Assembly (NCBI RefSeq): GCF_000178975.2
Contig: NC_015064.1
Location: 62,001 to 126,000, forward strand
Direction of reading: 5' to 3'
From: Granulicella tundricola MP5ACTX9
Lineage (GTDB): Bacteria > Acidobacteriota > Terriglobia > Terriglobales > Acidobacteriaceae
Length of the DNA: 64,000 nucleotides
Within the stretch, counting starts at the first letter, position 1. Every line of letters begins with the position of its first letter. Positions 31,107 to 40,231 of the stretch are shown piece after piece. Both the position numbers and the translations under genes were made by a program. Below the pieces are notes generated by a model. That model was not told the origin of the DNA. It searched no databases and worked only from the letters and a program-made list of their open reading frames with translations.

Positions 31107-32363
31107 GTGAAGGCACCCAAAGTTCGTCTCTACATTCGCATCCGTCGCCCAGACGGAAGCACCAGCTACCTAGATCCCGCGTGGAATGCCAATCGCACCC
31201 TACGAAGGGGCTACGCCACCGTGGACGGAAAATCTGTTGGATACCCAAACGGCTCCTACTACCTGCGCTACCTGAGCGCCGGAAAGCGGCTATGGGAATC
31301 GGTGGGACCTGATCCGGATGGTGCGCTCGTTGCGCTACGGAACAAAGAGCATGACCTGCAGGCATTGGCTCTCGGAAGACCGCCTTCAGGTAAAGCGTCG
31401 AGTACGGAAGTACAAGCCCAGCTGGAAGTCGCGACATCAGCCTCAATATCGTTGGATCAAGCCGTGGCGGACTACCTCGAGGAGATCCGGCGCTTTCGTG
31501 CGCCGAAGACGCTTGCTGGCTGTAAGCACACGCTCAAGCTCCTGCAGCGAGGTCTGCCGAACAAAATGCTGAAAGACATCACTCGCAAAGAGCTTCTCAA
31601 CCACATGTCCTCTCTCAAGGACCAAGGCCTGAGCAACAGAACAGCTCACAACCACGTCAAGCGGATCCTGACCTTTCTCCGTAGCCAGGGTGTCGTGGGA
31701 CTGCTGCGGGCAACTGACATCCCACGATATGAAGAAAGAGATGCACAGGCTTACAAACCCGAACAATTAGCGCTATTGCTCGCCGCAGCCGACCCGGAGG
31801 AACGTATCGTTTTCGAATTTTTTCTCGGCACCGGTCTCCGTGAACAGGAAGTCATGTACACAACCTGGAAGAACATCAACTTCAAGGATAAGGTTGTCGA
31901 CGTTCGATCGAAGCCTGAGCTTGGGTTCCATATCAAGGACAAGGAGGAGCGCTCGGTTCCGGTGCCAGAGTGGCTGATTGCAAAGCTGATCGAGCGAAAG
32001 AAGCAAAGTTCATCCATGCTGGTGTTCCCAAGCTCAATCGGTAAAGCTAATGGTCACTTTCTTCGGGTACTTCAAAAGCTCGCGTATCGCGCAGGACTTA
32101 ACTGCGGTGAGTGTGTGACAAAGAGCGAAAAGAGCTGTGCCAACCACCCGGTATGTACCGAATGGGGACTCCACAAGTTCCGAAAGACCTTCGCTACTCT
32201 CCACAGCGAAGCTGGCGTATCGGTGCGAACGATTCAAAAATGGTGCGGGCATTCGTCCCTATCGTGCACCCTTAAGTATCTAGCTGCAGCTGATTTGCGG
32301 TCTGAGCGAACTCGTAATCAGGTTAACGCGAGCTTCGCGATGCTCAATTTGGGGGCAGCGTGA
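31107..32363 (+). CDS. Tyrosine-recombinase integrase of the island
   Basis: 418 aa from a GTG with AAGGAG six bases upstream. A core-binding SAM-like domain lies at about residues 110-210 (LDQAVADYLEEIRRF...LKDITRKELLNHM). The catalytic domain has the first Arg in LGTGLREQEVMYTTW, the H-x-x-R box in LHKFRKTFATLHSEAG and GHSSLSCTLKYLA with the nucleophile Tyr. A cysteine cluster (CGECVTKSEKSCANHPVC) sits before the H-x-x-R box and could bind zinc. Its place next to the tRNA makes it the likely integrase and excisionase enzyme for the island. Confidence 0.93.
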   Translation: MKAPKVRLYIRIRRPDGSTSYLDPAWNANRTLRRGYATVDGKSVGYPNGSYYLRYLSAGKRLWESVGPDPDGALVALRNKEHDLQALALGRPPSGKASSTEVQAQLEVATSASISLDQAVADYLEEIRRFRAPKTLAGCKHTLKLLQRGLPNKMLKDITRKELLNHMSSLKDQGLSNRTAHNHVKRILTFLRSQGVVGLLRATDIPRYEERDAQAYKPEQLALLLAAADPEERIVFEFFLGTGLREQEVMYTTWKNINFKDKVVDVRSKPELGFHIKDKEERSVPVPEWLIAKLIERKKQSSSMLVFPSSIGKANGHFLRVLQKLAYRAGLNCGECVTKSEKSCANHPVCTEWGLHKFRKTFATLHSEAGVSVRTIQKWCGHSSLSCTLKYLAAADLRSERTRNQVNASFAMLNLGAA

Positions 32364-32507
32364 TCGACGTTGTTTGGTTAGCGATAACCCCTTTCAGGTT
32401 CACGAAGTCGATCATCAGACGTCTTCGCCATGAGGAGCTGACGAGCGTCGTTCCGCAACAAAAACAAATCCAAATATTCGGCCATAATTCCGGGCCGACC
32501 ATCCATT

Positions 32508-32561
32508 CGGGTATTAGCCAACAGGTGTTCTTGTATCGAGCACCTGGAGAAGAGCTAAACG
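32508..32561 (+). promoter_or_regulatory. Leader motif 2 with hairpin before the HTH gene
   Basis: CGGGTATTAGCC at 32508-32519 is followed by CAGGTG...CACCTG, a 7-bp stem (AGGTG(C) arms) just before the GGAGAAGAG ribosome site. Motifs 1 and 2 also share GTTCTTGT about seven bases downstream. No function is known to me. Confidence 0.45.
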
Positions 32562-32777
32562 ATGGACTTGATAGAACAGCTACGGCAGCGCAACACCTTC
32601 TTGAGTACTTTGGAGACCATGGATCTCCTCGACATGTCACGTGGAACCTTGTGCGAATGGGTGAGGGCTGGGCGGATCAGCGCAGTCCGTAAGGGAAACG
32701 CTTATCTCTTTGATCCTCGTCGGTTAGCAGACTGGCTTGCGGAACGGACCACCAACATGGGGCGGAGGAAGGCATGA
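32562..32777 (+). CDS. Excisionase-like helix-turn-helix protein
   Basis: 71-aa HTH_17/MerR-like protein: FLSTLETMDLLDMSRGTLCEWVRAGRISAV...YLFDPRRLADWL is the winged-helix layout of excisionases and small DNA-binding controllers. It overlaps the next gene by four bases (ATGA). Located after the integrase, it could be the recombination directionality factor or the regulator of the recombinase operon. Confidence 0.8.
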   Translation: MDLIEQLRQRNTFLSTLETMDLLDMSRGTLCEWVRAGRISAVRKGNAYLFDPRRLADWLAERTTNMGRRKA

Positions 32778-33070
32778 GCGATCTCCTCTTCGCCCAGCTA
32801 GCACATGACCATGTGAACAGCGAAAGGGATGACCCCGTCGCACCCTGCGGGGAATGCGGAGTCAGCAAGGAACGAATCCGGGCTAAGCGGCTGATGACTA
32901 GGGACCAAGTAAACAAGTATCTCGCTCTATCGCACGAGCAGGTTCAATCACTCATCAATACGCGACAGATCACCGTGATTCGGCTGAAGGGAGAGGTCCG
33001 CTTCGATTCAAAGGAACTGGACATCCTGATCGAAACCTACAAGCAAACGGCCCAGAGGAGGGCACGATGA
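32774..33070 (+). CDS. Second small helix-turn-helix protein
   Basis: 98 aa. The C-terminal half, RLMTRDQVNKYLALSHEQVQSLINTRQITVIRLKGEVRFDSKELD, is an excisionase-family winged helix. The N-terminal 35 residues add a small Cys pair (PCGECG). Four-base overlaps on both sides place it in one operon with the preceding HTH gene and the recombinase that follows. Confidence 0.8.
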   Translation: MSDLLFAQLAHDHVNSERDDPVAPCGECGVSKERIRAKRLMTRDQVNKYLALSHEQVQSLINTRQITVIRLKGEVRFDSKELDILIETYKQTAQRRAR

Positions 33071-34254
33071 AAGGTCTAGTAAAAGCCAATGCACACCTGG
33101 CCCGAAGCGGCACCGACTATCAGACCAAACGTATTGCAGAGGTGACCGTCCAGTGTAGTTGTGGATGCGGTCAAGATTTTCAGCGTCCCAGCGGAGCCGT
33201 CAATGCTCATGGACCAAACTACATCTCCCTGGAACACATGGGCAGGCATCGGACCCAGATCTACCTCGAGGACATGTGTGGTTCTTTCCTCAGCGTGATC
33301 AAAGAATACCTCGACGGCTTCTGTCGGCAACACTACAAGAATCAAGGAACGATTCGTGCGGCAGTCTGCCCGTTCATTCTTTTCCTGAATGAACGAGGAA
33401 TTACCGATCTGGAGAACGTGACTCCAAAGACGGTAACGGAATTCATCTCTTGGGCAACAGAGGTTGACTATAAGAGTAGTCCTCAACACATTTCAGTGCT
33501 GAACGGCTTCTTCAAGTGGGCACTTCGCCACGGCCATCGCAAATCGGGCTCTCCGGTTATCGCTAAATTTCATGGCAAGAAACGTGCACAACACCTTCCT
33601 CGCCCGTACACCGCGGAAGAGATGACTATAATCTGGGCTCTAGCAGAAGAGCGCGGGAACAGTCGTCTTCGAGCGATCATTGCAATCGGTGAAGAATCGG
33701 GACTGCGCCTCGGTGAGATCTGTCGTTTGAGGGAAGAGGACGTCGACCTCGTGGGCCACCGCTTGTTTGTCCGTTTGCCAAACAAGACCGACTGCGAACG
33801 GTGGGCTCCCTTTTCGGATAAAACGGCCCGGTACATTCTGGAATGGAGGTCCGAGAGAGATGATAAGTGTGGCCACGACTTCCTATTCCACAACTCATTG
33901 GGAGATCCGCCTCGCGCAGACACGATGCACAGGGAACTGTGCCGTACCTTCTGCAAGATTCACGGCGGCACGCAAGTCAATCCCAGTGGTCTGGACGAAT
34001 GGTCAACACACCGACTCCGCCACACGATGGCCAGTAGGTTGGCATCCGGGGGTGCGTCCTTCCCCACCATTATGGCAGCTGGGGGATGGAAGTCGCCTTC
34101 CTCGATGATGCATTACACCAAGGTGGATGCAGACCAGGCCCGCCATGGCTATGACCAGGCGATGCGCCGGGCGGAGGAGAAATCGAAGACGGGCCGTTCT
34201 AAGCATATCCTCAGCCCTGGCGATTTCCTTGCAGCGTATGGCGAAAATGCTTAA
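33067..34254 (+). CDS. Tyrosine recombinase with N-terminal zinc-knuckle-like segment
   Basis: 395 aa. The first 45 residues carry TVQCSCGCGQDFQRPSG, a Cys-rich motif. A SAM-like core-binding domain follows (FLSVIKEYLDGFCRQHYKNQGTI), then the catalytic domain with EESGLRLGEICRL (Arg), HRLRHTMASRLASGG (H-x-x-R) and a late GGWKSPSSMMHYTKVD with the likely Tyr. It is clearly paralogous to the next gene over its whole length. It lies in an operon with the two HTH genes. The substrate site is unknown. Confidence 0.9.
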   Translation: MKGLVKANAHLARSGTDYQTKRIAEVTVQCSCGCGQDFQRPSGAVNAHGPNYISLEHMGRHRTQIYLEDMCGSFLSVIKEYLDGFCRQHYKNQGTIRAAVCPFILFLNERGITDLENVTPKTVTEFISWATEVDYKSSPQHISVLNGFFKWALRHGHRKSGSPVIAKFHGKKRAQHLPRPYTAEEMTIIWALAEERGNSRLRAIIAIGEESGLRLGEICRLREEDVDLVGHRLFVRLPNKTDCERWAPFSDKTARYILEWRSERDDKCGHDFLFHNSLGDPPRADTMHRELCRTFCKIHGGTQVNPSGLDEWSTHRLRHTMASRLASGGASFPTIMAAGGWKSPSSMMHYTKVDADQARHGYDQAMRRAEEKSKTGRSKHILSPGDFLAAYGENA

Positions 34255-34304
34255 GGGCTCTAACAAAATAATGTAGAACCCAATATCAGGATCTGAATGC
34301 CGGT

Positions 34305-34356
34305 TGGGTATTAGCCCTTAGGGTCATCGCTGTATTAGCGACCTAAGGGGGATGTC
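34305..34356 (+). promoter_or_regulatory. Leader motif 3 with strong hairpin before second recombinase
   Basis: TGGGTATTAGCC at 34305-34316 runs into CCCTTAGG...CCTAAGGG, an 8-bp stem enclosing a second stem TCGCT/AGCGA with loop GTATT. The 3' arm of the outer stem overlaps the AAGGGGG ribosome site of the following TTG start, so folding would mask translation. Confidence 0.5.
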
Positions 34357-35520
34357 TTGAAAAACGTGTTACCAAGACCGGCAACGGCTCGAGGTCAGAA
34401 AGTACAACTCGCATGTGACTGCGGATGCGGGACGATCTTTTCTCGTTATCGCAATAAAATTCGCTTCAAGAGCAATTTTGTGAATGTCAAGCACAAAGGA
34501 GAATTCCAGCGGCGCAAGTATCTCCAAGATCATTGCGGACCGTACCTGGGGCTAGTTTCCGAGTATCTCGAAGGTGTAGCGAAGCTCAGGTACCGTAATG
34601 TGGGTTTAGTGCGCAAGTTGCTTTGTCCGTTCTTTCGATTCCTATGGGAGCGCGGCATCGTATCGCTCAAGGATGTGGTGCCTGCGACTGTGACAGCATT
34701 TCAGGTTTGGGCAAGAGAAAATGGCTTCGCAAGTGCTGCAACCGATACGTCAGCTCTTTCGGTCTTCTTCCAATGGCTGATCGTTGAAGAGCGTTACTTC
34801 GAAGACAGTCCCGTCATCCCTGCTATTCACGGCAAACGGAAGAGGGCCCGTACCGGCCGACCATATTCGCAAGAAGACATTAGTCAGATCCGCCAATTGC
34901 TTGATGTCAGAGGGAATGAGCGCCTCCGTGCCTTTTTTGAGATCGCGAACGAGTCAGGGTTGAGGAAGAGCGAGATCTACCGTCTTCGCCTCGAAGATCT
35001 GGTGATTGAGCAGCGATCGCTTAAGGTAGGCTTGCCGAACAAATCTATGACCGAACGGCTAGCTTTCTTCGGTGATCGCGCCTCCTGCCGAATTTTGGAA
35101 TGGCTCTCCGTCCGTAAGCCGGACTGTGGGCACGGGTTCCTCTTCCACAACCACTATGGCGCACCTCTTCTCCGGAATACAACCCAGGAAGAATTTAAGA
35201 GGATTCTGTGCAAGATGTACAGAGGGCGAATGGCGCATGAAACTGGCCTCGAAACATTCTCAATTCACAGGCTGAGGCACACATTGGCCTCGAAGCTCGC
35301 CAGTAACGGCGCAGACGCTAACACGCTTATGAACGTACTGGGGTGGGTCTCGCCCTCTTCTCTGGAGAGTTACACGCGGCTTTCTGAGGAAGCCAAGGTT
35401 CAAGGGTTCGTCTGGGCATCCGAACGGGCGGAGCAGCAACTCAAGAACGGAACCGGAAAACGCACCCTGACCGCCGAGGAGTTTCTGAATGGGGTGCCCG
35501 ATCTTTGTGCAGTTGGATGA
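34357..35520 (+). CDS. Tyrosine recombinase, paralogue of the preceding gene
   Basis: 387 aa from a TTG start with AAGGGGG upstream. The N-terminal VQLACDCGCGTIFSRYRN mirrors the Cys motif of its neighbour. Core-binding (YLGLVSEYLEGVAKLRYRNVG) and catalytic (NESGLRKSEIYRLRLEDL; HRLRHTLASKLASNG; LGWVSPSSLESYTRLS) blocks align with it throughout, so the pair arose by duplication. Arg, H-x-x-R and Tyr are kept, so it should be active. Confidence 0.9.
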   Translation: MKNVLPRPATARGQKVQLACDCGCGTIFSRYRNKIRFKSNFVNVKHKGEFQRRKYLQDHCGPYLGLVSEYLEGVAKLRYRNVGLVRKLLCPFFRFLWERGIVSLKDVVPATVTAFQVWARENGFASAATDTSALSVFFQWLIVEERYFEDSPVIPAIHGKRKRARTGRPYSQEDISQIRQLLDVRGNERLRAFFEIANESGLRKSEIYRLRLEDLVIEQRSLKVGLPNKSMTERLAFFGDRASCRILEWLSVRKPDCGHGFLFHNHYGAPLLRNTTQEEFKRILCKMYRGRMAHETGLETFSIHRLRHTLASKLASNGADANTLMNVLGWVSPSSLESYTRLSEEAKVQGFVWASERAEQQLKNGTGKRTLTAEEFLNGVPDLCAVG

Positions 35521-35624
35521 GTTAGTTTATCGCAGCTTCTTCTGAGTTCAAGTAGCCGCCGTCAGGGGTGTGAAGAAGTGGGAAGCGCGTAGCGGTTTCC
35601 ACTTCTCCATGCCCATGTCGTTTG

Positions 35625-35895
35625 TCAGCCGTGCCTCGGGCGCCGGTGATCTGTAAGGTTCGCAACCAGACGCTTTAGCTTTGTGTTCTCCTGCTCCTGC
35701 TCCAGCTCCTTCAGCCGCTTCGCCTGGTCTACCTGCAACCCGTCGTACTCCTTGCGCCAACGGAAGTACGTCTGCTCCGCAATCCCCAGCTTCCTTACAC
35801 GCCAGAGCCGTCGTCTTCCCGTTCGCTACAACCACTTCGACCTGACGCAACAGATTTACAACCTGCTCAGGTTGATACTTCTTCCCTCGTCCCAT
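35625..35895 (-). pseudogene. IS3-family transposase OrfA remnant (frameshifted)
   Basis: The start GRGKKYQPEQVVNLLRQVEV...GKTTALACKEAG is a typical IS3-family OrfA helix-turn-helix. After an extra G in a GGGG run the frame must shift to read GIAEQTYFRWRKEYDGLQVD and KELEQEQENTKLKRLVANL, the leucine-zipper part, ending at 35625. No OrfB follows. It lies between the second and third recombinases of the cluster. Confidence 0.75.
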
Positions 35896-35974
35896 ACGCC
35901 CTCCTTGTCCAGGGTCTCTCTTATCTACTGGCACATTTCAAGCCGGGCACTCCAATCAATCTACGAAGTCTGGA

Positions 35975-36008
35975 ACGTTGCGTGTAATCGAATTTACACG
36001 CAACGTTA
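35975..36008. repeat. Perfect 14-bp inverted repeat with 6-bp spacer
   Basis: AACGTTGCGTGTAA and its exact reverse complement TTACACGCAACGTT flank the spacer TCGAAT. It lies 54 bases before the start of a XerC/D-like gene. The size of arms and spacer fits a tyrosine-recombinase core site (compare the 13-8-13 layout of loxP) and also fits an operator dyad for that gene. Confidence 0.6.
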
Positions 36009-36061
36009 TGTTAAACTCAAGAAACACGCCGGTTTTGATAACATTGGGGAGACAATAATTA

Positions 36062-36976
36062 ATGAACTTTGAACCGTTTCTGGAGTTCTACAAGAACATA
36101 AAGAAGGTCAGTGACGACACCCTCGCAGCATATCGGAGTGATCTTAAGCACTTCGGCTTATTCCTTGCGACCGAGCATGTTGACCGGATCACCCAGATAG
36201 ATCACGCGTTGATCGCGAAATTCATCACTTACATGAAGATCTCGGGTAAGGGTAAAGGCGGAAAGGTAGGGCTCTCTGATGCCACCATCGCCAGACGGCT
36301 CGCTGCCGTATCTTCGTTTTTCGACTACACCCGTGCGACAACAGGACGCAAACTGCATAATCCCATCGAGGACTTCTCCAACAGGTGGAAGCGAAACAAC
36401 AAGCCGAAGCCGGTCGAAGAGGTAGTGCTGGAGAAGCTCCTTTCTGCGATCACCTCTCCACGCGATAGGGTACTGATCAACCTCTTCCTGGCTACAGGAC
36501 TCCGATTAGGAGAGATGGAGCAGTTGAATCGGGACACTATCGTGATTGAGCAACATAAGGGAAATGGGCCCAACGAGTGCTTCGTGATCGGCACGGGTGA
36601 GGTAGAGGGCAAAGGAGGTAAGATTCGGACGTTCATGGTGAGTCAGCAGGCTTTGATACCCTACGCACGTTACGTGAATGGTCGAAAGGACGACCACCCA
36701 GCTCTCTTCATCTCGGAGCGGAAGCAGCGCATGTCAGAGAGAGCGATGCAGGAGCGTTTGGCACATTGGTGCAAAGTCGCAGGAGTATCCCACACAAACG
36801 TGCACCGATTACGTCATACCTACGGAACTCGCTTGGTGAACGCTGGAATGGACATTCTGCAGCTGAAAGAGCTTATGGGTCACTCTTCGGTCGCAACCAC
36901 GCTGAACTACGCGAAAATCATGGACACCACCCTCGCTCGTGGCTACCACGCAGCCATGGAGTTTGTGAACGGCTAG
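36062..36976 (+). CDS. XerC/XerD-like tyrosine recombinase
   Basis: 304 aa, the length of XerC/XerD. N-terminal core-binding domain FLEFYKNIKKVSDDTLAAYRSDL; catalytic Arg in LATGLRLGEMEQLN; beta-hairpin Lys region EGKGGKIRTF; HRLRHTYGTRLVNAG (H-x-x-R) and GHSSVATTLNYAKIMD with the nucleophile Tyr. All catalytic residues are present. It is more Xer-like than the other island recombinases and follows directly on the 14-bp inverted repeat. Confidence 0.92.
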   Translation: MNFEPFLEFYKNIKKVSDDTLAAYRSDLKHFGLFLATEHVDRITQIDHALIAKFITYMKISGKGKGGKVGLSDATIARRLAAVSSFFDYTRATTGRKLHNPIEDFSNRWKRNNKPKPVEEVVLEKLLSAITSPRDRVLINLFLATGLRLGEMEQLNRDTIVIEQHKGNGPNECFVIGTGEVEGKGGKIRTFMVSQQALIPYARYVNGRKDDHPALFISERKQRMSERAMQERLAHWCKVAGVSHTNVHRLRHTYGTRLVNAGMDILQLKELMGHSSVATTLNYAKIMDTTLARGYHAAMEFVNG

Positions 36977-37117
36977 GCTGGTGGTCGTGATGTAAGTACG
37001 GCTCTCGAAGCCAGAACGTTGGTCAAGTGTGGAGACGCCTAATACAAGTCGCGTCTCCTTAGAGCTTGAAGAGATCAGCTGTGGCACAATGAACTCATTC
37101 CGATCAGCGGGTCCAAC

Positions 37118-40100
37118 TTGAGCGTGTCCACCGAGCAGAGTTTCTTCGAACGTCCCATTCTGAACAGTCCCTATCTGCCTTCTCACCGTCACTGGGAGCT
37201 TGACAGTGAAGGCCAGCCTACTCACCTGATTGTGCCCACCCGGCGGCGAGCCGAGTTCATCTCGCCCATCCCGAAGCCGCGACTGCGGCGGGGTCAGGGA
37301 CGACAAGCTGCACTGGTGTTGCAGGACGAGGCTGGCCTCTCGACGGACACTCAGCAATACGCCTCCACCATCATCAACGACCTGCGCGGCGAAGTCGATG
37401 CTTGGCGAAGGCTGCCAAGTCGGTCGGACTGGAAGGTCTCCGCCGAGACTGCAAGGCTTCTTGCCCACTGGCGAAGCGACAGTTTCACGTCCGTCCGCCC
37501 TTTCTTCTGCCAGGTGGAAGCGGTCGAGACCGTCATCTGGCTGATGGAGGTTGCACCTCTACGAGAGAGTTGGCGTAAGAAGTATCTCAACCACCTGTCC
37601 GAATCGAACGCGGACGCCAATCCTGGCCTGGCACGCCTTGCATTGAAACTTGCGACAGGTGCCGGTAAGACGACCGTGATGGCGATGCTTATTGCCTGGC
37701 AGACGATCAATGCGGTGCGTCGGCCCAAGAGCCAGTTCACGAAAGGCTTTCTCATCGTTGCCCCTGGATTGACAATCCGGGATCGGCTCAACGTCCTCAA
37801 GCCCAACGACACCTATAACTACTACGAGCATCGGGACCTCGTTCCAAAGGACATGTTGCAGGACATGCAACGTGCTGTAGTCGTCATTGAGAACTACCAC
37901 AAGTTCAAGATCAGGGAGCGGACTTCTCTGGCTAAAGGGACCCGCCGAATGCTGGAGGGGCGCGACGGAGAGGTACAGACTCTGGAGACAGAAGGCCAGA
38001 TGCTGCAGCGAGTCGTCGGGGACCTGATGGGAATGAAGAACATACTGGTCATAAATGACGAAGCTCACCACTGTTATAGGGAGAAGTCAGGAGAGACCGC
38101 CGAGCGGGAGATTGGCGCTGATGAACGAGAGGAAGCGAAGGCAAACGCTGAAGCCGCTCGAGTTTGGATCACCGGTCTGGAGATGGTTAAGCGTCACATC
38201 GGAATCTCACGCATCCTGGACCTGTCCGCCACTCCTTTCTTCTTGCGAGGTTCAGGATACCGGGAGGGCACGCTCTTCCCTTGGACCATGAGTGATTTTT
38301 CCCTCATGGATGCCATCGAATGCGGAATCGTGAAGCTGCCGCGAGTACCGGTGACGGACAACATAACAAGCGCTGACGTGCCAATCTTCCGCAATTTATG
38401 GGAGAACATCAGTAAGGACATGCCAAAGAAGGGGGCTGGGAAGGCAGGATTGCTGGAGCCGGAGCGCCTGCCGCTGAAGCTGAAAGCCGCCCTCGACGCT
38501 CTCTACAGCCACTACAAGAAGACCTTTGAGCTGTGGCAACAGAATGGCATTGAGGTTCCGCCCTGCTTCATCGTGGTCTGTAACAACACCTCAGCTTCTA
38601 AGCTGGTCTCTGACTACATCTCTGGTTACGCCCGCGAGACGCCCGAAGGCAGCGTACCCATCCCCGGGCATCTGCCTCTCTTCCGAAACGAAGATGAGAA
38701 CGGACGTCCTTACTCCCGGCCACGCACCATTCTCGTAGATAGCCACCAGATGGAAGCGGGCGGTGACCTTGATGAAAACTTTCGCAAGGCGGCAGCGGCA
38801 GAGATTGAGCGCTTCCGGCAGGAACTGCGGGCGCGTGGAGAGCATGACAAGGCTGCCAACCTAACCGACTCCGATCTACTTCGCGAGGTGATGAACACGG
38901 TGGGCCGCAAAGGTGCCCTCGGGGAGTCGGTGCGGTGCGTCGTCTCGGTTTCAATGCTCACTGAAGGTTGGGATACCCAGACGGTCACGCATGTCCTGGG
39001 CGTTCGAGCCTTCGGTACGCAGCTCCTGTGTGAGCAGGTCATCGGTCGTGCGCTGCGACGCCAGTCCTATGAACTCATCACGGAAGGGGCGGAAGCGGGA
39101 CACCTTCCCGTGGAGTATGCCGACGTCCTTGGCATTCCGTTCGACTTCACCGCCAAGTCTGTTCCAGCACCACCGCAGGCTCCTCGGAAGGTCATCAGCG
39201 TGAAGGCACTCAAGGAGCGTGCTGGCCTTGAGATCAACTTCCCTCGTGTGCAAGGCTATCGAGTCGTCATGCCACGTGAGCGCCTGGCTGCGGAGTTCAA
39301 CGAGGACTCCGCATACGTCCTTACCCCGAATGAGGTCGGCCCCACAGACACTCGGATCGAAGGAATCGTAGGCGAAGGCATCAACATCGGCCCAGACCAT
39401 CTCAGAGAGGCCCGTTACTCCACAATCGTCTTTGAGCTTGTCTCACACATGCTGAAGACGTCGTGGAAAGATGCCCAGATAGAGCGTCCCGGACCGCATC
39501 TCTTCATGGATCTGAAGCGCATTGCCCGGGAGTGGTTGGACAACTACCTTCAGTGTGTTGGCGGCACACAGCCAGCCCAGATGCTGGACCCCCGACTACT
39601 GGAAAGGGCTTCGCAGCGTATTACTACGGGCATCACGCGCAGGATGAGCGGGGAGACGGGTATCGCCGCTATCCTAGATCCTTACAATCCACTTGGTTCA
39701 ACCGCGCAGGTGAACTTCAACACCACCAAGACTGATCTTTGGAAGACCGCTCCGGATCGCTGCCACGTGAACTGGGTGGTGCTTGACAGCATGTGGGAAG
39801 GGGAGTTCTGCCGGGTTGCGGAACAGCACGCACGGGTGCGGTGCTACGTGAAGAACCATGCGCTGGGCTTTGAGGTTCCTTACCAGCGCGGCGCGGAGAA
39901 CCACATCTATCGGCCGGACTTCATTGTCCGCGTGGAGGATGGGCATGGGGAGGACGATCTCCTCAGCCTGGTTGTGGAGATTAAGGGATACCGTGGCGAG
40001 GACGCCAAAGACAAGCGCAGCACCATGGAGACGCTGTGGCTACCGGGCATCAATCGTACCGGCAGCCACGGACGCTGGGCATTCGCTGAGTTCACCTCAG

Positions 40101-40231
40101 CCTATGCGATTGAGGAAGAGTTCAAGGCGCGGGTTGAGTCGCTCTTTCACGAAATGATTGCGGATGCGTCGCTGTACGGGCGGCAGCACCAGCCCTCAGC
40201 GAGAGATAAGAAGGAAGATACGAATGGCTGA
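37118..40231 (+). CDS. res: Type III-like restriction enzyme, helicase-nuclease (Res) subunit
   Basis: 1037 aa from a TTG (a GTG two codons on is equally possible). It is a superfamily 2 translocase with motif I LATGAGKTTVMAM near residue 177, motif II INDEAHHCYRE near 312, motif III LSATPFFLRG and motif VI EQVIGRALRRQSYE near 645. The C-terminal PD-(D/E)xK nuclease is read from YRPDFIVRVEDG and LVVEIKGYRGEDAKDK near 930-960. In type III systems Res cuts DNA together with Mod after translocation between two unmethylated sites. The mod start lies inside the end of this gene. Confidence 0.9.
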   Translation: MSVSTEQSFFERPILNSPYLPSHRHWELDSEGQPTHLIVPTRRRAEFISPIPKPRLRRGQGRQAALVLQDEAGLSTDTQQYASTIINDLRGEVDAWRRLPSRSDWKVSAETARLLAHWRSDSFTSVRPFFCQVEAVETVIWLMEVAPLRESWRKKYLNHLSESNADANPGLARLALKLATGAGKTTVMAMLIAWQTINAVRRPKSQFTKGFLIVAPGLTIRDRLNVLKPNDTYNYYEHRDLVPKDMLQDMQRAVVVIENYHKFKIRERTSLAKGTRRMLEGRDGEVQTLETEGQMLQRVVGDLMGMKNILVINDEAHHCYREKSGETAEREIGADEREEAKANAEAARVWITGLEMVKRHIGISRILDLSATPFFLRGSGYREGTLFPWTMSDFSLMDAIECGIVKLPRVPVTDNITSADVPIFRNLWENISKDMPKKGAGKAGLLEPERLPLKLKAALDALYSHYKKTFELWQQNGIEVPPCFIVVCNNTSASKLVSDYISGYARETPEGSVPIPGHLPLFRNEDENGRPYSRPRTILVDSHQMEAGGDLDENFRKAAAAEIERFRQELRARGEHDKAANLTDSDLLREVMNTVGRKGALGESVRCVVSVSMLTEGWDTQTVTHVLGVRAFGTQLLCEQVIGRALRRQSYELITEGAEAGHLPVEYADVLGIPFDFTAKSVPAPPQAPRKVISVKALKERAGLEINFPRVQGYRVVMPRERLAAEFNEDSAYVLTPNEVGPTDTRIEGIVGEGINIGPDHLREARYSTIVFELVSHMLKTSWKDAQIERPGPHLFMDLKRIAREWLDNYLQCVGGTQPAQMLDPRLLERASQRITTGITRRMSGETGIAAILDPYNPLGSTAQVNFNTTKTDLWKTAPDRCHVNWVVLDSMWEGEFCRVAEQHARVRCYVKNHALGFEVPYQRGAENHIYRPDFIVRVEDGHGEDDLLSLVVEIKGYRGEDAKDKRSTMETLWLPGINRTGSHGRWAFAEFTSAYAIEEEFKARVESLFHEMIADASLYGRQHQPSARDKKEDTNG

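Noticed and set aside
31107-36976. A classic RIT (three-recombinase) element
   Set aside because: RIT genes overlap one another and are flanked by their own inverted ends. Here there are four recombinases with HTH genes and gaps between them, and no such ends were found.
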